A DNA stretch of 64,000 nucleotides, taken from positions 186,001 to 250,000 of the forward strand of contig NZ_JASKMT010000005.1 in the NCBI RefSeq assembly GCF_030124175.1, in the 5' to 3' direction. This document shows, piece after piece, positions 38,700 to 46,717 of the stretch; position 1 is the first letter of the stretch; every line of letters begins with the position of its first letter. Source of the stretch: Streptomyces sp. 549. Its GTDB lineage: Bacteria > Actinomycetota > Actinomycetes > Streptomycetales > Streptomycetaceae. Under the pieces are notes generated by a model, which was given only the letters and a program-made list of their open reading frames with translations, made no database searches and was not told the origin of the DNA. The position numbers were made by a program, and so were the translations under genes.

Positions 38700-39613
38700 A
38701 GCGCGTTCTCCTTGCGGTCGGCGGCGGGGGGCCGGATCGCCTGTTCCACGCGGTCGGCGATGCCCTGGGCGTCGTGGCCGAGGCCGGCCTGGGCCGGTGC
38801 GGTGGTCTCGCCCTCGGCGGTGGCGTCGGCGGCGGGCTGCGGATCGCTGACGGTGCGTCCGTCGGCGAAGCCGGTCACCGCGTAGACCACCACGGGCGCG
38901 TCGCTGCGGACCCGGATGGTCCAGCTGGCCCGCTGGGCGTCGCCGAACTCGGCGGCGTCGGTGCCGCGCGCGGCGAACGGACGGGGCATCAGGTCGGTGC
39001 GCTGGCTCAGGTTCTCCCCGGCGAACCGGTCGCGCAGCTCGTGCATGCCGGCCGCGTCGGCGCGGGTGAAGAGCAGGCCGACGGTGGTGACACTGGTGGT
39101 GGTCTCGTCGACGTAGGTGGCCCGCACCAGGCGGCGGCAGCCGACCGGCGACAGCGCCTTGGTGAGCAGTTCGTCGAAGGCGCGGGCGCAGCCGCTGTCG
39201 GGGGCGACGGCGACGCGCACCCAGCGCCGGTCGGCACCGCCCGGCCCGGCGCCGTCCCCGCGCAGCGAGGGCGGGAACAGCTCGTCCACGGGCACCTGCC
39301 GCCACAGGTCGCGGGTGGAGTCGAAGGCCTGCTCGGCGGCCGGCCGGCTGCTGGTGCCGTCGGTGAGCCAGCTTCCCGCCGCCGCTCCCCCGGTGAGCCC
39401 GATGCCCAGGACGAGGCAGACCGCGGCGGCCACCGTGCGCAGCCGTCCGCGGCGGTCCGGGCGCGGTGGCAGGGGCGGTTCGGCGGGCGGGAGCGGACTG
39501 CGGTGCCGGTGCCAGGTGTCGGGGGCCGTCCTGGGCGGGGGCGGCGCGTCGTAGTACCGCGGTGCCAGAGGCGGCGGGAACGACGCTCGTGACGGGTCCG
39601 CCTCTGTGCTCAC
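38696..39613 (-). CDS. Proline-rich single-pass membrane protein beside the mycosin gene
   Basis: This 305-residue protein has a Pro-rich cytoplasmic start (residues about 10-58), one membrane helix (TVAAAVCLVLGIGLTGGAAAG) and an extracytoplasmic domain of about 210 residues with two cysteines (DSGCARAF and SPVGCRRL). No known domain is evident. It is coupled by GTGA to the mycosin gene, so it may be a substrate or partner of the protease. GTG 39613 is favoured by GAGGGG upstream over GTG 39619. Confidence 0.75.
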   Translation of the reverse strand: MSTEADPSRASFPPPLAPRYYDAPPPPRTAPDTWHRHRSPLPPAEPPLPPRPDRRGRLRTVAAAVCLVLGIGLTGGAAAGSWLTDGTSSRPAAEQAFDSTRDLWRQVPVDELFPPSLRGDGAGPGGADRRWVRVAVAPDSGCARAFDELLTKALSPVGCRRLVRATYVDETTTSVTTVGLLFTRADAAGMHELRDRFAGENLSQRTDLMPRPFAARGTDAAEFGDAQRASWTIRVRSDAPVVVYAVTGFADGRTVSDPQPAADATAEGETTAPAQAGLGHDAQGIADRVEQAIRPPAADRKENAL

Positions 39614-39800
39614 CGGCACCCCCTCATGCTCAGACGGCCGCCCGGACGTGATGCGGGGGCAGGCCGGATCGTTCCCGGGCGGCGTGCGTTCGTCCGGGCG
39701 GTCACGGTGTGTGCGTCACTCTACGGTGCGTGCACTCGGGTGCGGCAACCCGCGGTTGCGGGGGCTGTGCCCGCGGCCCGCGCTCTGGCAAGCTGCCAAG

Positions 39801-41015
39801 GTGCTCCTTCCAGACGCTCATCCCGCAGCAGACCGGGCCCGCTACGACCGGGCCACCGCTCACCTGGACGCGCCACTGGCCGTGGTGGACCTGGCGGCGT
39901 TCGACGCGAACGCCGCCGACCTGGTCCGCCGGGCGGCCGGCAAGCCGGTCCGGGTCGCCAGCAAGTCGGTGCGCTGCCGCGCACTGCTGGAACGGGCCCT
40001 GGCCATGGAGGGGTTCGCCGGCGTGATGGGCTTCACGCTGGCGGAGTCGCTGTGGCTGGCGCGGTCCGGTGTTCCCGACGTGCTGCTGGCCTACCCGTCG
40101 GCCGACCGGGCCGGTTTCGCGGAGCTGGCGGGTGACCCCAAGCTGGCCGAGGCGGTCACCGTGATGGTCGACGACCCGGCGCAGCTGGCGCTGATCGACG
40201 CGGCGCGGGACGGCGGCACGGAGGAGATCCGCGTCTGCCTCGAACTGGACACCTCGCTGCGGCTGCTGGGCGGCCGGGTGCGGGTGGGCGCGCGGCGCTC
40301 GCCGCTGCACTCGCCCGAGCAACTGGCGGAGCTGGCCCGGTCGGTGGCGCGCAGGCCCGGGTTCAGGCTGGTGGGCCTGATGGCGTACGAGGGTCATGTC
40401 GCCGGTGTGGGGGACGCGGTGGCGGGCAGTCCGCTGCGTTCACGCGGCGTGCGGCTGATGCAGCGCGCCGCGCGGCGTGAGCTTGCGGTGCGCCGGGCGG
40501 CGGCGGTGCGTGCCGTCCGGGCCGTCCAGCCGGACCTGGAGTTCGTCAACGGCGGCGGCACCGGCAGTGTGCAGCACACGGCGGCCGAGGACTGCGTGAC
40601 GGAGATCGCGGCCGGGTCGGGCCTGCTGATGCCGCGGCTGTTCGACAACTACACGTCCTTCTCGGGTCGTCCGGCGGCGCTGTTCGCGCAGCCGGTGGTC
40701 CGGCGCCCCGGAGTGGGCGCGGTGACGGTGCTGGGTGGCGGGTATCCCGCGTCGGGGGCGGCCGGCAAGGACCGGCTGCCCACTCCGTACCTGCCGGAGG
40801 GTCTTGCCTACGACCCGCAGGAGGGCGCGGGCGAGGTGCAGACGCCGCTGCTGGGAGCCGCGGCGGACGACCTGCTGCTGGGCGACAAGGTGTGGTTCCG
40901 GCACGCCAAGGCCGGCGAACTGGCCGAACGGTTCGCGGAGTTCCACCTGGTGGACGGCGAACGGATCACCACGACGGTGCCGACGTACCGGGGTGAGGGC
41001 CGCACCTTCCTCTGA
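39801..41015 (+). CDS. Amino acid deaminase/aldolase (alanine racemase-like PLP enzyme)
   Basis: This 404-residue PLP enzyme has the N-terminal alanine-racemase/D-threonine-aldolase barrel. The PLP lysine lies in VRVASKSVRCRALLERAL. Further landmarks are LMAYEGHVAG, FVNGGGTGSVQHT, GSGLLMPRLFDNY and a C-terminal beta domain (DKVWFRHAKAGELAERF). Related enzymes cleave D-threonine or deaminate D-amino acids. GTG 39801 is used; the coding frame continues upstream without a known domain. No partner genes are adjacent. Confidence 0.85.
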   Translation: MLLPDAHPAADRARYDRATAHLDAPLAVVDLAAFDANAADLVRRAAGKPVRVASKSVRCRALLERALAMEGFAGVMGFTLAESLWLARSGVPDVLLAYPSADRAGFAELAGDPKLAEAVTVMVDDPAQLALIDAARDGGTEEIRVCLELDTSLRLLGGRVRVGARRSPLHSPEQLAELARSVARRPGFRLVGLMAYEGHVAGVGDAVAGSPLRSRGVRLMQRAARRELAVRRAAAVRAVRAVQPDLEFVNGGGTGSVQHTAAEDCVTEIAAGSGLLMPRLFDNYTSFSGRPAALFAQPVVRRPGVGAVTVLGGGYPASGAAGKDRLPTPYLPEGLAYDPQEGAGEVQTPLLGAAADDLLLGDKVWFRHAKAGELAERFAEFHLVDGERITTTVPTYRGEGRTFL

Positions 41016-41061
41016 GCGGACCTCGGGGGCTGCTCGGAGCACCCCGCGCGGTGCGGCCGGC

Positions 41062-41076
41062 TCCCCCTGCGGGGGA
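41062..41076. terminator. Short hairpin between convergent genes
   Basis: TCCCCC (41062-41067) and GGGGGA (41071-41076) pair around a 3-base loop, flanked by GCCGGC on both sides, in the 165-bp gap between the deaminase and DUF4142 genes. Confidence 0.5.
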
Positions 41077-41180
41077 TCCGGCCGGCTCGGCGGTGGTGCC
41101 GGTGGGTCCGGCCCCCGCGTGGTGCGGGAGACCGGACCGGAAGGGTCGGACGGTACTGCGTCAGGCGGCTGGCCGCCGGG

Positions 41181-41891
41181 TCACTTCGGGGGAACGACCG
41201 TCTTCTCCACGTCGGCGAAGGTCTCGGGCGTGACCAGGCCGGTGTCCTCCAGGACCTCCAGGTGGTCCAGGACCGTCTGGTTGGCCTCGCGGGCGTGACG
41301 GCGGATCAGGTCGTTCTGGGTGGCGCCGCGGGCCTGCGCGATGGTGGCGAAGACCTTGCCGTGAGCCGCCCGCAGCAGGTTGGTGAAGATGCGGTCGAAC
41401 TCGGCGCCCTTGGCGTTGCGCATCTCCTCGACCCAGCCCTGCTGCTCCTCGGTGGCCTCGTTGGGGATCTCCACGCCGAGGATCTTCGCGTCCTCACGGA
41501 CCATCTGGTCCAGCTTGGAGTGCCCGTCCATGAGGTGCAGTCCGGCCCGCTTCACGGCCTCGCTGGAGGCGTTGGTCTGCGCGAGTCTGCCGGCCGGCAG
41601 CTCCCACAGGCCGGCCCGGCGCACGGCGACGAGCAGGTCCTTGTCGAGCTGGGTCAGCGGTCCGGCTGCGGAGACGTTGCCGGAAGCGTCGGCCGCGCCC
41701 TGCGGGCGGGTGCCGTCGTACTGGTTGCTGCCGGAGTCCGCGGCGGGCAGCGCGCCGACGTCCGCCTGGCTGTTGCTGCCCTGGAGGGTCAGCAGGATCG
41801 TGGCGACCGCGATGAGGATCGCGGCGGCGACGGTCACTGCGGTGAAGCGTGGCGGCACGGTACGTGTAGCCAGTCGTCGCCTCAGTCGCAT
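41181..41891 (-). CDS. DUF4142 domain protein, membrane anchored
   Basis: This 236-residue protein has a basic N-terminus, one membrane helix (TAVTVAAAILIAVATILLTLQG) and an exported ferritin-like DUF4142 domain of about 150 residues, rich in helix (DKDLLVAVRRAGLWELPAGRL, RAGLHLMDGHSKLD, LLRAAHGKVFATIAQARG). The family is linked to stress and envelope functions but has no defined activity. ATG 41891 follows AAGGAGGACC. A strong terminator for the upstream SDR gene lies immediately before it. Confidence 0.88.
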   Translation of the reverse strand: MRLRRRLATRTVPPRFTAVTVAAAILIAVATILLTLQGSNSQADVGALPAADSGSNQYDGTRPQGAADASGNVSAAGPLTQLDKDLLVAVRRAGLWELPAGRLAQTNASSEAVKRAGLHLMDGHSKLDQMVREDAKILGVEIPNEATEEQQGWVEEMRNAKGAEFDRIFTNLLRAAHGKVFATIAQARGATQNDLIRRHAREANQTVLDHLEVLEDTGLVTPETFADVEKTVVPPK

Positions 41892-41916
41892 GGGTCCTCC
41901 TTCATCACACCGGCCC

Positions 41917-41960
41917 CCCGGCATGCCCCGCACACTGCACGGTGTGCGGGGCATGCCGGG
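41917..41960 (-). terminator. 19-bp perfect hairpin after the glutamylation operon
   Basis: Arms 41917-41935 and 41942-41960 are exact, with a 6-base loop. It is 63 bp past the SDR stop and only 25 bp before the DUF4142 start, so it also lies in the DUF4142 leader if that promoter is upstream. Confidence 0.8.
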
Positions 41961-42023
41961 AAAGTTGCGCCGGAAAGGCAAAGGAATACTCAACTTATCG
42001 GCATGTGCGGTAGCGTGAGTCGG

Positions 42024-42806
42024 CTACTGCGGCGTGACGTAGGCGCCGGCGATGCCGCCGTCCACCAGGAACTCGGCAGCGTTGACGAACGAGGCGTCGT
42101 CGCTGGCGAGGAAGGCGACCGCCGCGGCGATCTCCTCCGGTTCGGCGAACCGGCCCACCGGCACGTGCACCAGGCGCCGCTGGGCGCGCTCGGGGTCCTT
42201 GGCGAAGAGCTCCTTCAGCAGCGGGGTGTTGACCGGCCCCGGGCACAGCGCGTTGACCCGGATACCCTCCCTGGCGAACTGCACGCCGAGCTCCCGGGAC
42301 ATCGCCAGCACGCCGCCCTTGGAGGCGGTGTAGGCGATCTGCGAGGTGGCCGCGCCCATCACCGCCACGAACGAGGCGGTGTTGATGATGGACCCCCTGC
42401 CCTGCTGCCGCATGTAGGGCAGGGCGTGCTTGCAGCACAGGAAGACGGACGTCAGGTTGACCTGCTGCACCCGCTGCCAGGCGTCCAGTCCGGTGGTGAG
42501 GATCGAGTCGTCGTCAGGCGGGGAGATGCCCGCGTTGTTGAAGGCGATGTCCACCGAGCCGTAGGTGTCGTGGGCGGTCTTGAACAGCGCCTCGACCTGG
42601 TCGGAGTCGGTGACGTCGACGGGCACGAACAGCCCCCCGGTCTGCTCTGCGGCCGCCTTGCCGCCCACGGGGTCCACGTCGGCGCACACCACGTGCGCGC
42701 CCTCGGCGGCGAGCCGGCGGGCCGCGGCCAGGCCGATGCCGCTGCCGGCGCCGGTGACCACCGCGACCCGGCCCACCAGCCTGCGGCACACTGCTGCTTC
42801 GGTCAT
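42024..42806 (-). CDS. Short-chain dehydrogenase of the glutamylation cluster
   Basis: This 260-residue classical SDR has TGAGSGIG (residues 18-25), NNAG (near 90), and the catalytic Ser-Tyr-Lys with Tyr and Lys in YTASK near residue 158. The C-terminal DGGIAGAY is standard. Gene order (downstream of a GS-like ligase and an aldehyde dehydrogenase) suggests it oxidises the alcohol of a gamma-glutamylated amine, for example gamma-glutamylethanolamide, to the aldehyde. That role is inferred from context. Confidence 0.9.
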   Translation of the reverse strand: MTEAAVCRRLVGRVAVVTGAGSGIGLAAARRLAAEGAHVVCADVDPVGGKAAAEQTGGLFVPVDVTDSDQVEALFKTAHDTYGSVDIAFNNAGISPPDDDSILTTGLDAWQRVQQVNLTSVFLCCKHALPYMRQQGRGSIINTASFVAVMGAATSQIAYTASKGGVLAMSRELGVQFAREGIRVNALCPGPVNTPLLKELFAKDPERAQRRLVHVPVGRFAEPEEIAAAVAFLASDDASFVNAAEFLVDGGIAGAYVTPQ

Positions 42807-42847
42807 GGAGATTCCTTTCGGGTCCTTCGACGTGCTAAGGCGGACGC

Positions 42848-44236
42848 TCAGGCGCTGAGGAAGACGTTCTTGGTCTCGGTGAAGGCGGCCAGCGCGTCCG
42901 GTCCGAGCTCGCGGCCCAGCCCGGACTGCTTGAACCCGCCGAAGGGGGTCCAGTAGCGCACGCTGGCGTGCGAGTTGACGGACAGGTTGCCGGCGGCCAC
43001 GGCCCGGGACATACGCAGCGCGCGGGAGACGTCCCGGGTCCAGATCGAGCCGGACAGGCCGTAGGGCGTGGCGTTGGCGAGGCGCACTGCGTCCTCCTCG
43101 TCGCGGAACGGCACGACCACGGCCACCGGACCGAACACCTCCTCGACCGCGGCCCGGTCCTGCGGGTCGCGTTCCAGGACGGTGGCCGGATACCAGAAGC
43201 CCTTGCCCTGCGGCGCGGTGCCCCGGATGGCCGCCGGGGCGTCCTCGGTGACGTAGGAGCGGACCCGTTCGCGCTGGGCCGCCGAGATGAGCGGGCCCAT
43301 GGAGGTGCCGGCCTCGGTGGGGTCGCCGCAGGTGAAGGCGTGCACGGCCGGTTCCAGTCGGGCCATGAAGTCGTCGTACACGTCGGCCTGCACCAGGATG
43401 CGGCTGCGGGCGCAGCAGTCCTGGCCGGCGTTGTCGAGGAACGAGCCGGGCGCCGCGGCCGCGGCCTGTGCCAGGTCGGCGTCCGCGAAGACGATGTTGG
43501 GGCTCTTGCCGCCCAGCTCCAGCGTCACCCGCTTCACCTGCTCCGCGCAGGCCGCCATGATCGACTTGCCGACGGCGGTGGAACCGGTGAAGACGACCTT
43601 GGCGACGCCGGGGTGGTCCACCAGTGCCGCTCCCGCGACGGACCCGGCCCCGGGCAGCACCTGGAAGAGGCCTTCGGGCAGTCCGGCGGCGAGCGCCAGT
43701 TCGGCCAGCCGCAGCGCGGTCAGCGGGGTGGTCTCGGCCGGCTTGAGCAGCACCGCGTTGCCGGCCGCCAGGGCCGGTGCGCTGCCCCAGGCCGCGATCG
43801 GCATGGGGAAGTTCCAGGGCGCGATCACCGCGACCGTGCCCAGGGGTTCCTGGAAGGTGATGTTGACACCGCCGGCGACCGGGATCTGGTGGCCGGTGAG
43901 GCGTTCCACACCGCCGGCCGCGTAGTCGAGGAGGTCGCGGACGTTGCCGGCCTCCCAGCGGGCGGCGGAGACCGGATGTCCGGCCTCGCGGACCTCCAGT
44001 CGGGCCAGTTCCTCCAGGTGCTCGTCGACGACGGTGGCGAAGCGCCGCAGCAGTCGGGCCCGGTCACCGGGAGGGAGCGCCGCCCAGGCGGGCTGGGCGG
44101 CGGCGGCCCGCCGTACGGCGGCGTCCACGTCCTGCGGGGTGCTCGCCGGCACGGTGGCCAGCAGCTCCTCCGTGGCCGGGTTGAGCACCCGGTGCTCGGT
44201 GGGGGCGGGGTGTGCGGGGGTGGGCTGAGTACGCAA
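42848..44236 (-). CDS. NAD(P)-dependent aldehyde dehydrogenase
   Basis: This 462-residue ALDH has the cofactor segment PWNFPM, the general base Glu in LELGGKSPN, and the nucleophile in GQDCCARSR, where two cysteines are adjacent. The C-terminal PFGGFKQSGLGRELG is conserved. It most resembles the gamma-glutamyl-gamma-aminobutyraldehyde/PuuC-like group. It starts at TTG 44236 behind GAGGA, 12 bp after the ligase gene, so the two are co-transcribed. In this cluster it would turn the gamma-glutamyl aldehyde into an acid. Confidence 0.9.
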   Translation of the reverse strand: MRTQPTPAHPAPTEHRVLNPATEELLATVPASTPQDVDAAVRRAAAAQPAWAALPPGDRARLLRRFATVVDEHLEELARLEVREAGHPVSAARWEAGNVRDLLDYAAGGVERLTGHQIPVAGGVNITFQEPLGTVAVIAPWNFPMPIAAWGSAPALAAGNAVLLKPAETTPLTALRLAELALAAGLPEGLFQVLPGAGSVAGAALVDHPGVAKVVFTGSTAVGKSIMAACAEQVKRVTLELGGKSPNIVFADADLAQAAAAAPGSFLDNAGQDCCARSRILVQADVYDDFMARLEPAVHAFTCGDPTEAGTSMGPLISAAQRERVRSYVTEDAPAAIRGTAPQGKGFWYPATVLERDPQDRAAVEEVFGPVAVVVPFRDEEDAVRLANATPYGLSGSIWTRDVSRALRMSRAVAAGNLSVNSHASVRYWTPFGGFKQSGLGRELGPDALAAFTETKNVFLSA

Positions 44237-44248
44237 GGGGTGCGGTCC

Positions 44249-45640
44249 TCACATGCGTTCGAAGGAGCGGAAGCGCTCCCAGTCGGTCACGGCGGTGTCG
44301 TAGGCGTCGGTCTCGGTGCGGGCCATGTGGAGGTAGTGCTCCACGACCTCGTCGCCGAACGCGGCGCGCGCCAGCTCGCTGCGCTCCCACAGGTCGGCGG
44401 CGTCGCGCAGCGTGGTGGGGACCCGTTCGGCGTCGCCCCGGTAGGCGTTGCCGGTGCACGGCTCGGGCAGTTCGAGCTGCTGCTCCACGCCGTGCAGTCC
44501 CGCGGCGATCATCCCGGCCACCGCCAGGTACGGGTTGACGTCGCCGCCGGGCAGCCGGTTCTCCATGCGGTGGCCGCGTCCGTGTCCGATGACCCGGTAG
44601 GCGCAGGTGCGGTTGTCCGGCCCCCAGGCGACGGCCACCGGCGCGAAGGAGCCGGGGCGGAACCGCTTGTAGGAGTTGATGTTGGGGGCGTAGAGCAGGG
44701 TGAACTCGCGCAGCGCGGCGAGCTGCCCGGCGAGGAAGTGCCGCATGGTGGCGGACATGCCGTGCGGGTCGGTGTCGTCGGCCAGCACGGGCGCGCCCGC
44801 CTCGTCGAGCAGCGAGAGGTGGATGTGGCAGGAGTTGCCCTCGCGCTCGTCGTACTTCGCCATGAAGGTGAGGGCCTGGCCCTCCTGCGCGGCGATCTCC
44901 TTGGCGCCGGTCTTGTACACCGCGTGCTGGTCGCAGGTGGTGAGCGCGTCGTCGTAGCGGAAGGTGATCTCGTGCTGGCCGAGGTTGCACTCCCCCTTCG
45001 CCGACTCCACCGTCATGCCGGCGGCGCCCATCTCGTTGCGGATGCGGCGCAGCAGCGGTTCGACACGGCCGGTGCCCAGCACCGAGTAGTCGACGTTGTA
45101 CTGGTTGACCGGGGTCAGGCCGCGGTAGCCGGCGTTCCAGGCGGCCTCGTAGCTGTCCCGGAAGACGATGAACTCCAGCTCGGTGCCCGCGTACGCCCGC
45201 CAGCCGCGTTCGGCGAGCCGGTCGAGCTGGCGGCGCAGTATCTGCCGCGGTGAGGCGACCACGGGCGAGCCGTCGTGCCAGGCGAGGTCCGCGGTGAGCA
45301 TGGCCGTGCCTGGATGCCAGGGCGTGCGGCGCAGCGTGGCAGGGTCGCCGTGCATGGCGAAGTCGCCGTAGCCGCGTTCCCACGACGCCATGGCGTAGCC
45401 CTCGACGGTGTTGAGGTCGACGTCGACGGCGAGGAGGTAGTTGCAGCCCTCGGTGCCGTGGTCGAGGACGTCGTCGAGGAAGTGGCGTGCGGCGAAGCGC
45501 TTGCCCTGGAGCCGCCCCTGCATGTCGGTGAAGGCGAGTACGACGGTGTCGATGTCACCGATGTCGACCAGGCGCCGCAGCTCGCCGACGGTGAGCGGGG
45601 GCGTGCGGTCTGCCGGGGGGAATGCCGTGTGTTCTGCCAC
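44249..45640 (-). CDS. glnA4: Glutamine synthetase-like gamma-glutamyl-amine ligase (GlnA4-like)
   Basis: This 463-residue GS-fold ligase joins glutamate to an amine with ATP. GS landmarks are GTELEFIVF, KGECNLGQHEI, GNSCHIHLSL and MENRLPGGDVNPYLA. It lacks the C-terminal NLYDLP adenylylation loop of true GlnA. Position and sequence recall S. coelicolor GlnA4 (SCO1613), reported as a gamma-glutamylethanolamide synthetase; polyamines are an alternative substrate (GlnA2/GlnA3 type). GTG 45640 follows AGGAGG. It heads the operon with the ALDH and SDR and is divergent from the FadR-type regulator. Confidence 0.88.
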   Translation of the reverse strand: MAEHTAFPPADRTPPLTVGELRRLVDIGDIDTVVLAFTDMQGRLQGKRFAARHFLDDVLDHGTEGCNYLLAVDVDLNTVEGYAMASWERGYGDFAMHGDPATLRRTPWHPGTAMLTADLAWHDGSPVVASPRQILRRQLDRLAERGWRAYAGTELEFIVFRDSYEAAWNAGYRGLTPVNQYNVDYSVLGTGRVEPLLRRIRNEMGAAGMTVESAKGECNLGQHEITFRYDDALTTCDQHAVYKTGAKEIAAQEGQALTFMAKYDEREGNSCHIHLSLLDEAGAPVLADDTDPHGMSATMRHFLAGQLAALREFTLLYAPNINSYKRFRPGSFAPVAVAWGPDNRTCAYRVIGHGRGHRMENRLPGGDVNPYLAVAGMIAAGLHGVEQQLELPEPCTGNAYRGDAERVPTTLRDAADLWERSELARAAFGDEVVEHYLHMARTETDAYDTAVTDWERFRSFERM

Positions 45641-45673
45641 CAAGGGCCTCCTGTTCGAGCCGCCGGACGCCTT

Positions 45674-45693
45674 AAGGTAGTGGGAAATACCTT
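45674..45693. promoter_or_regulatory. Dyad operator between glnA4-like gene and its regulator
   Basis: AAGGTA (45674-45679) and TACCTT (45688-45693) form an inverted repeat with an 8-base centre. Read on the minus strand it contains CAAAGGTAT, identical to nine bases upstream of the permease gene, and keeps the same GGTA-N8-YACC spacing. A FadR-type regulator site is likely. Confidence 0.7.
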
Positions 45694-45711
45694 TGCATGG
45701 GAAGGGGCGCG

Positions 45712-46542
45712 ATGGAGTCGGGCCGGGCAGTGGACGGCCCCGCGGGGAGCGGGGACGTGGCAGCGGGGGGCACCCCGGCCGGGGCACCGCCGGACGCGGC
45801 AGGCGGGCGGACGCACCAACGGCCCGACGCCGAAGACCGGTTGACGCCCGTGCTGCGCCCGGTACGGGCCGGCAGCGGTTTCGAGGAGGCGCTTGAGCAG
45901 ATACTCCAGGTGATCCGGCTCGGCCTGGTGCCCGGCGGCGGGCGGCTGCCCGCGGAGCGGGAGCTGGCCGAGCGGCTCGGCATCAGCCGGGTGACGCTGC
46001 GGGAGGTGCTGCGGGTGCTCTCCGACCAGGGCCTGGTGGAGAGCCGCCGGGGCCGCTACGGCGGCACCTTCGTGCTGCCGCGGCCGCTGCCCGCCGCGCC
46101 GGCCCGGGCCCTGCGCGACCGGGCGGAGCCGGCCGAGCTGGAGGACGCGCTGCGCTTCCGCGAGGTGCTGGAGACCGGCGCCGCCGAGCTGTGCGCGGCC
46201 CGGGAGCTGACGGCGGCCGAGGCGGAGCGGCTGCGTGCGGCGCTGGCCGCCACCGGAGACGCGGCCCTGGACGACTACCGCAGGCAGGACACGCTCTTCC
46301 ACCTCACGCTCGCCGAGCTGTCCGGCTCCCCCACCCTGCACACGCAGTACGCGGCCGTCCGGGCCAGGGTCAACGACCTGCTGGACTGCATCCCGCTGCT
46401 GGTCCGCAACCTGGAGCACGCCCAGCAGCAGCACGCCGCCGTGGTCGACGCCGTGCTGGAAGGGGACGCGGACGGGGCCCGGGAGGTGGCGCGGGAGCAC
46501 TGCGCGGGCACCGCGGCGCTGCTCCGGGGCTTCCTGGCCTGA
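45712..46542 (+). CDS. FadR-subfamily GntR regulator
   Basis: This 276-residue regulator has a Gly/Ala-rich N-terminus (about 45 residues, unusual), a GntR winged helix (about residues 60-125: LPAERELAERLGISRVTLREVLRVL) and an all-helical FCD ligand domain with metal-binding His in DTLFHLTLAELSG and EHAQQQHAAVV. ATG 45712 has GGAAGGGG upstream; ATG 45697 is an alternative. It is divergent from the ligase gene and upstream of the permease, and the shared dyads suggest that it controls both. Confidence 0.9.
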   Translation: MESGRAVDGPAGSGDVAAGGTPAGAPPDAAGGRTHQRPDAEDRLTPVLRPVRAGSGFEEALEQILQVIRLGLVPGGGRLPAERELAERLGISRVTLREVLRVLSDQGLVESRRGRYGGTFVLPRPLPAAPARALRDRAEPAELEDALRFREVLETGAAELCAARELTAAEAERLRAALAATGDAALDDYRRQDTLFHLTLAELSGSPTLHTQYAAVRARVNDLLDCIPLLVRNLEHAQQQHAAVVDAVLEGDADGAREVAREHCAGTAALLRGFLA

Positions 46543-46671
46543 CCTGCGCACGACCGGGCGGGCGCACCGAGGGACGCTGGGCGACGCGAGGGGGGCGCGA
46601 CGCGATGGGCGGCGGGCAGCCGTTACTGCGGTTTAACGCACAGGGGTTGCGCCGGAGCCGGGTCGCACACA

Positions 46672-46691
46672 AAGGTATGGCCCCACACCAA
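46672..46691 (+). promoter_or_regulatory. Second copy of the regulator dyad, upstream of the permease
   Basis: CAAAGGTAT (46670-46678) followed by CCC and ACC gives GGTA-N8-CACC at 46674-46689, matching the site at 45674-45693 read in reverse. It lies 27 bp before the permease ATG. Confidence 0.65.
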
Positions 46692-46717
46692 TGGTTTCGG
46701 CAGAGCGGGAGCGACCC

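Noticed and set aside
39606..39800. Upstream extension of the deaminase/aldolase frame
   Set aside because: No homologous sequence pattern is visible and it overlaps the promoter area; GTG 39801 fits the start of the barrel domain better.
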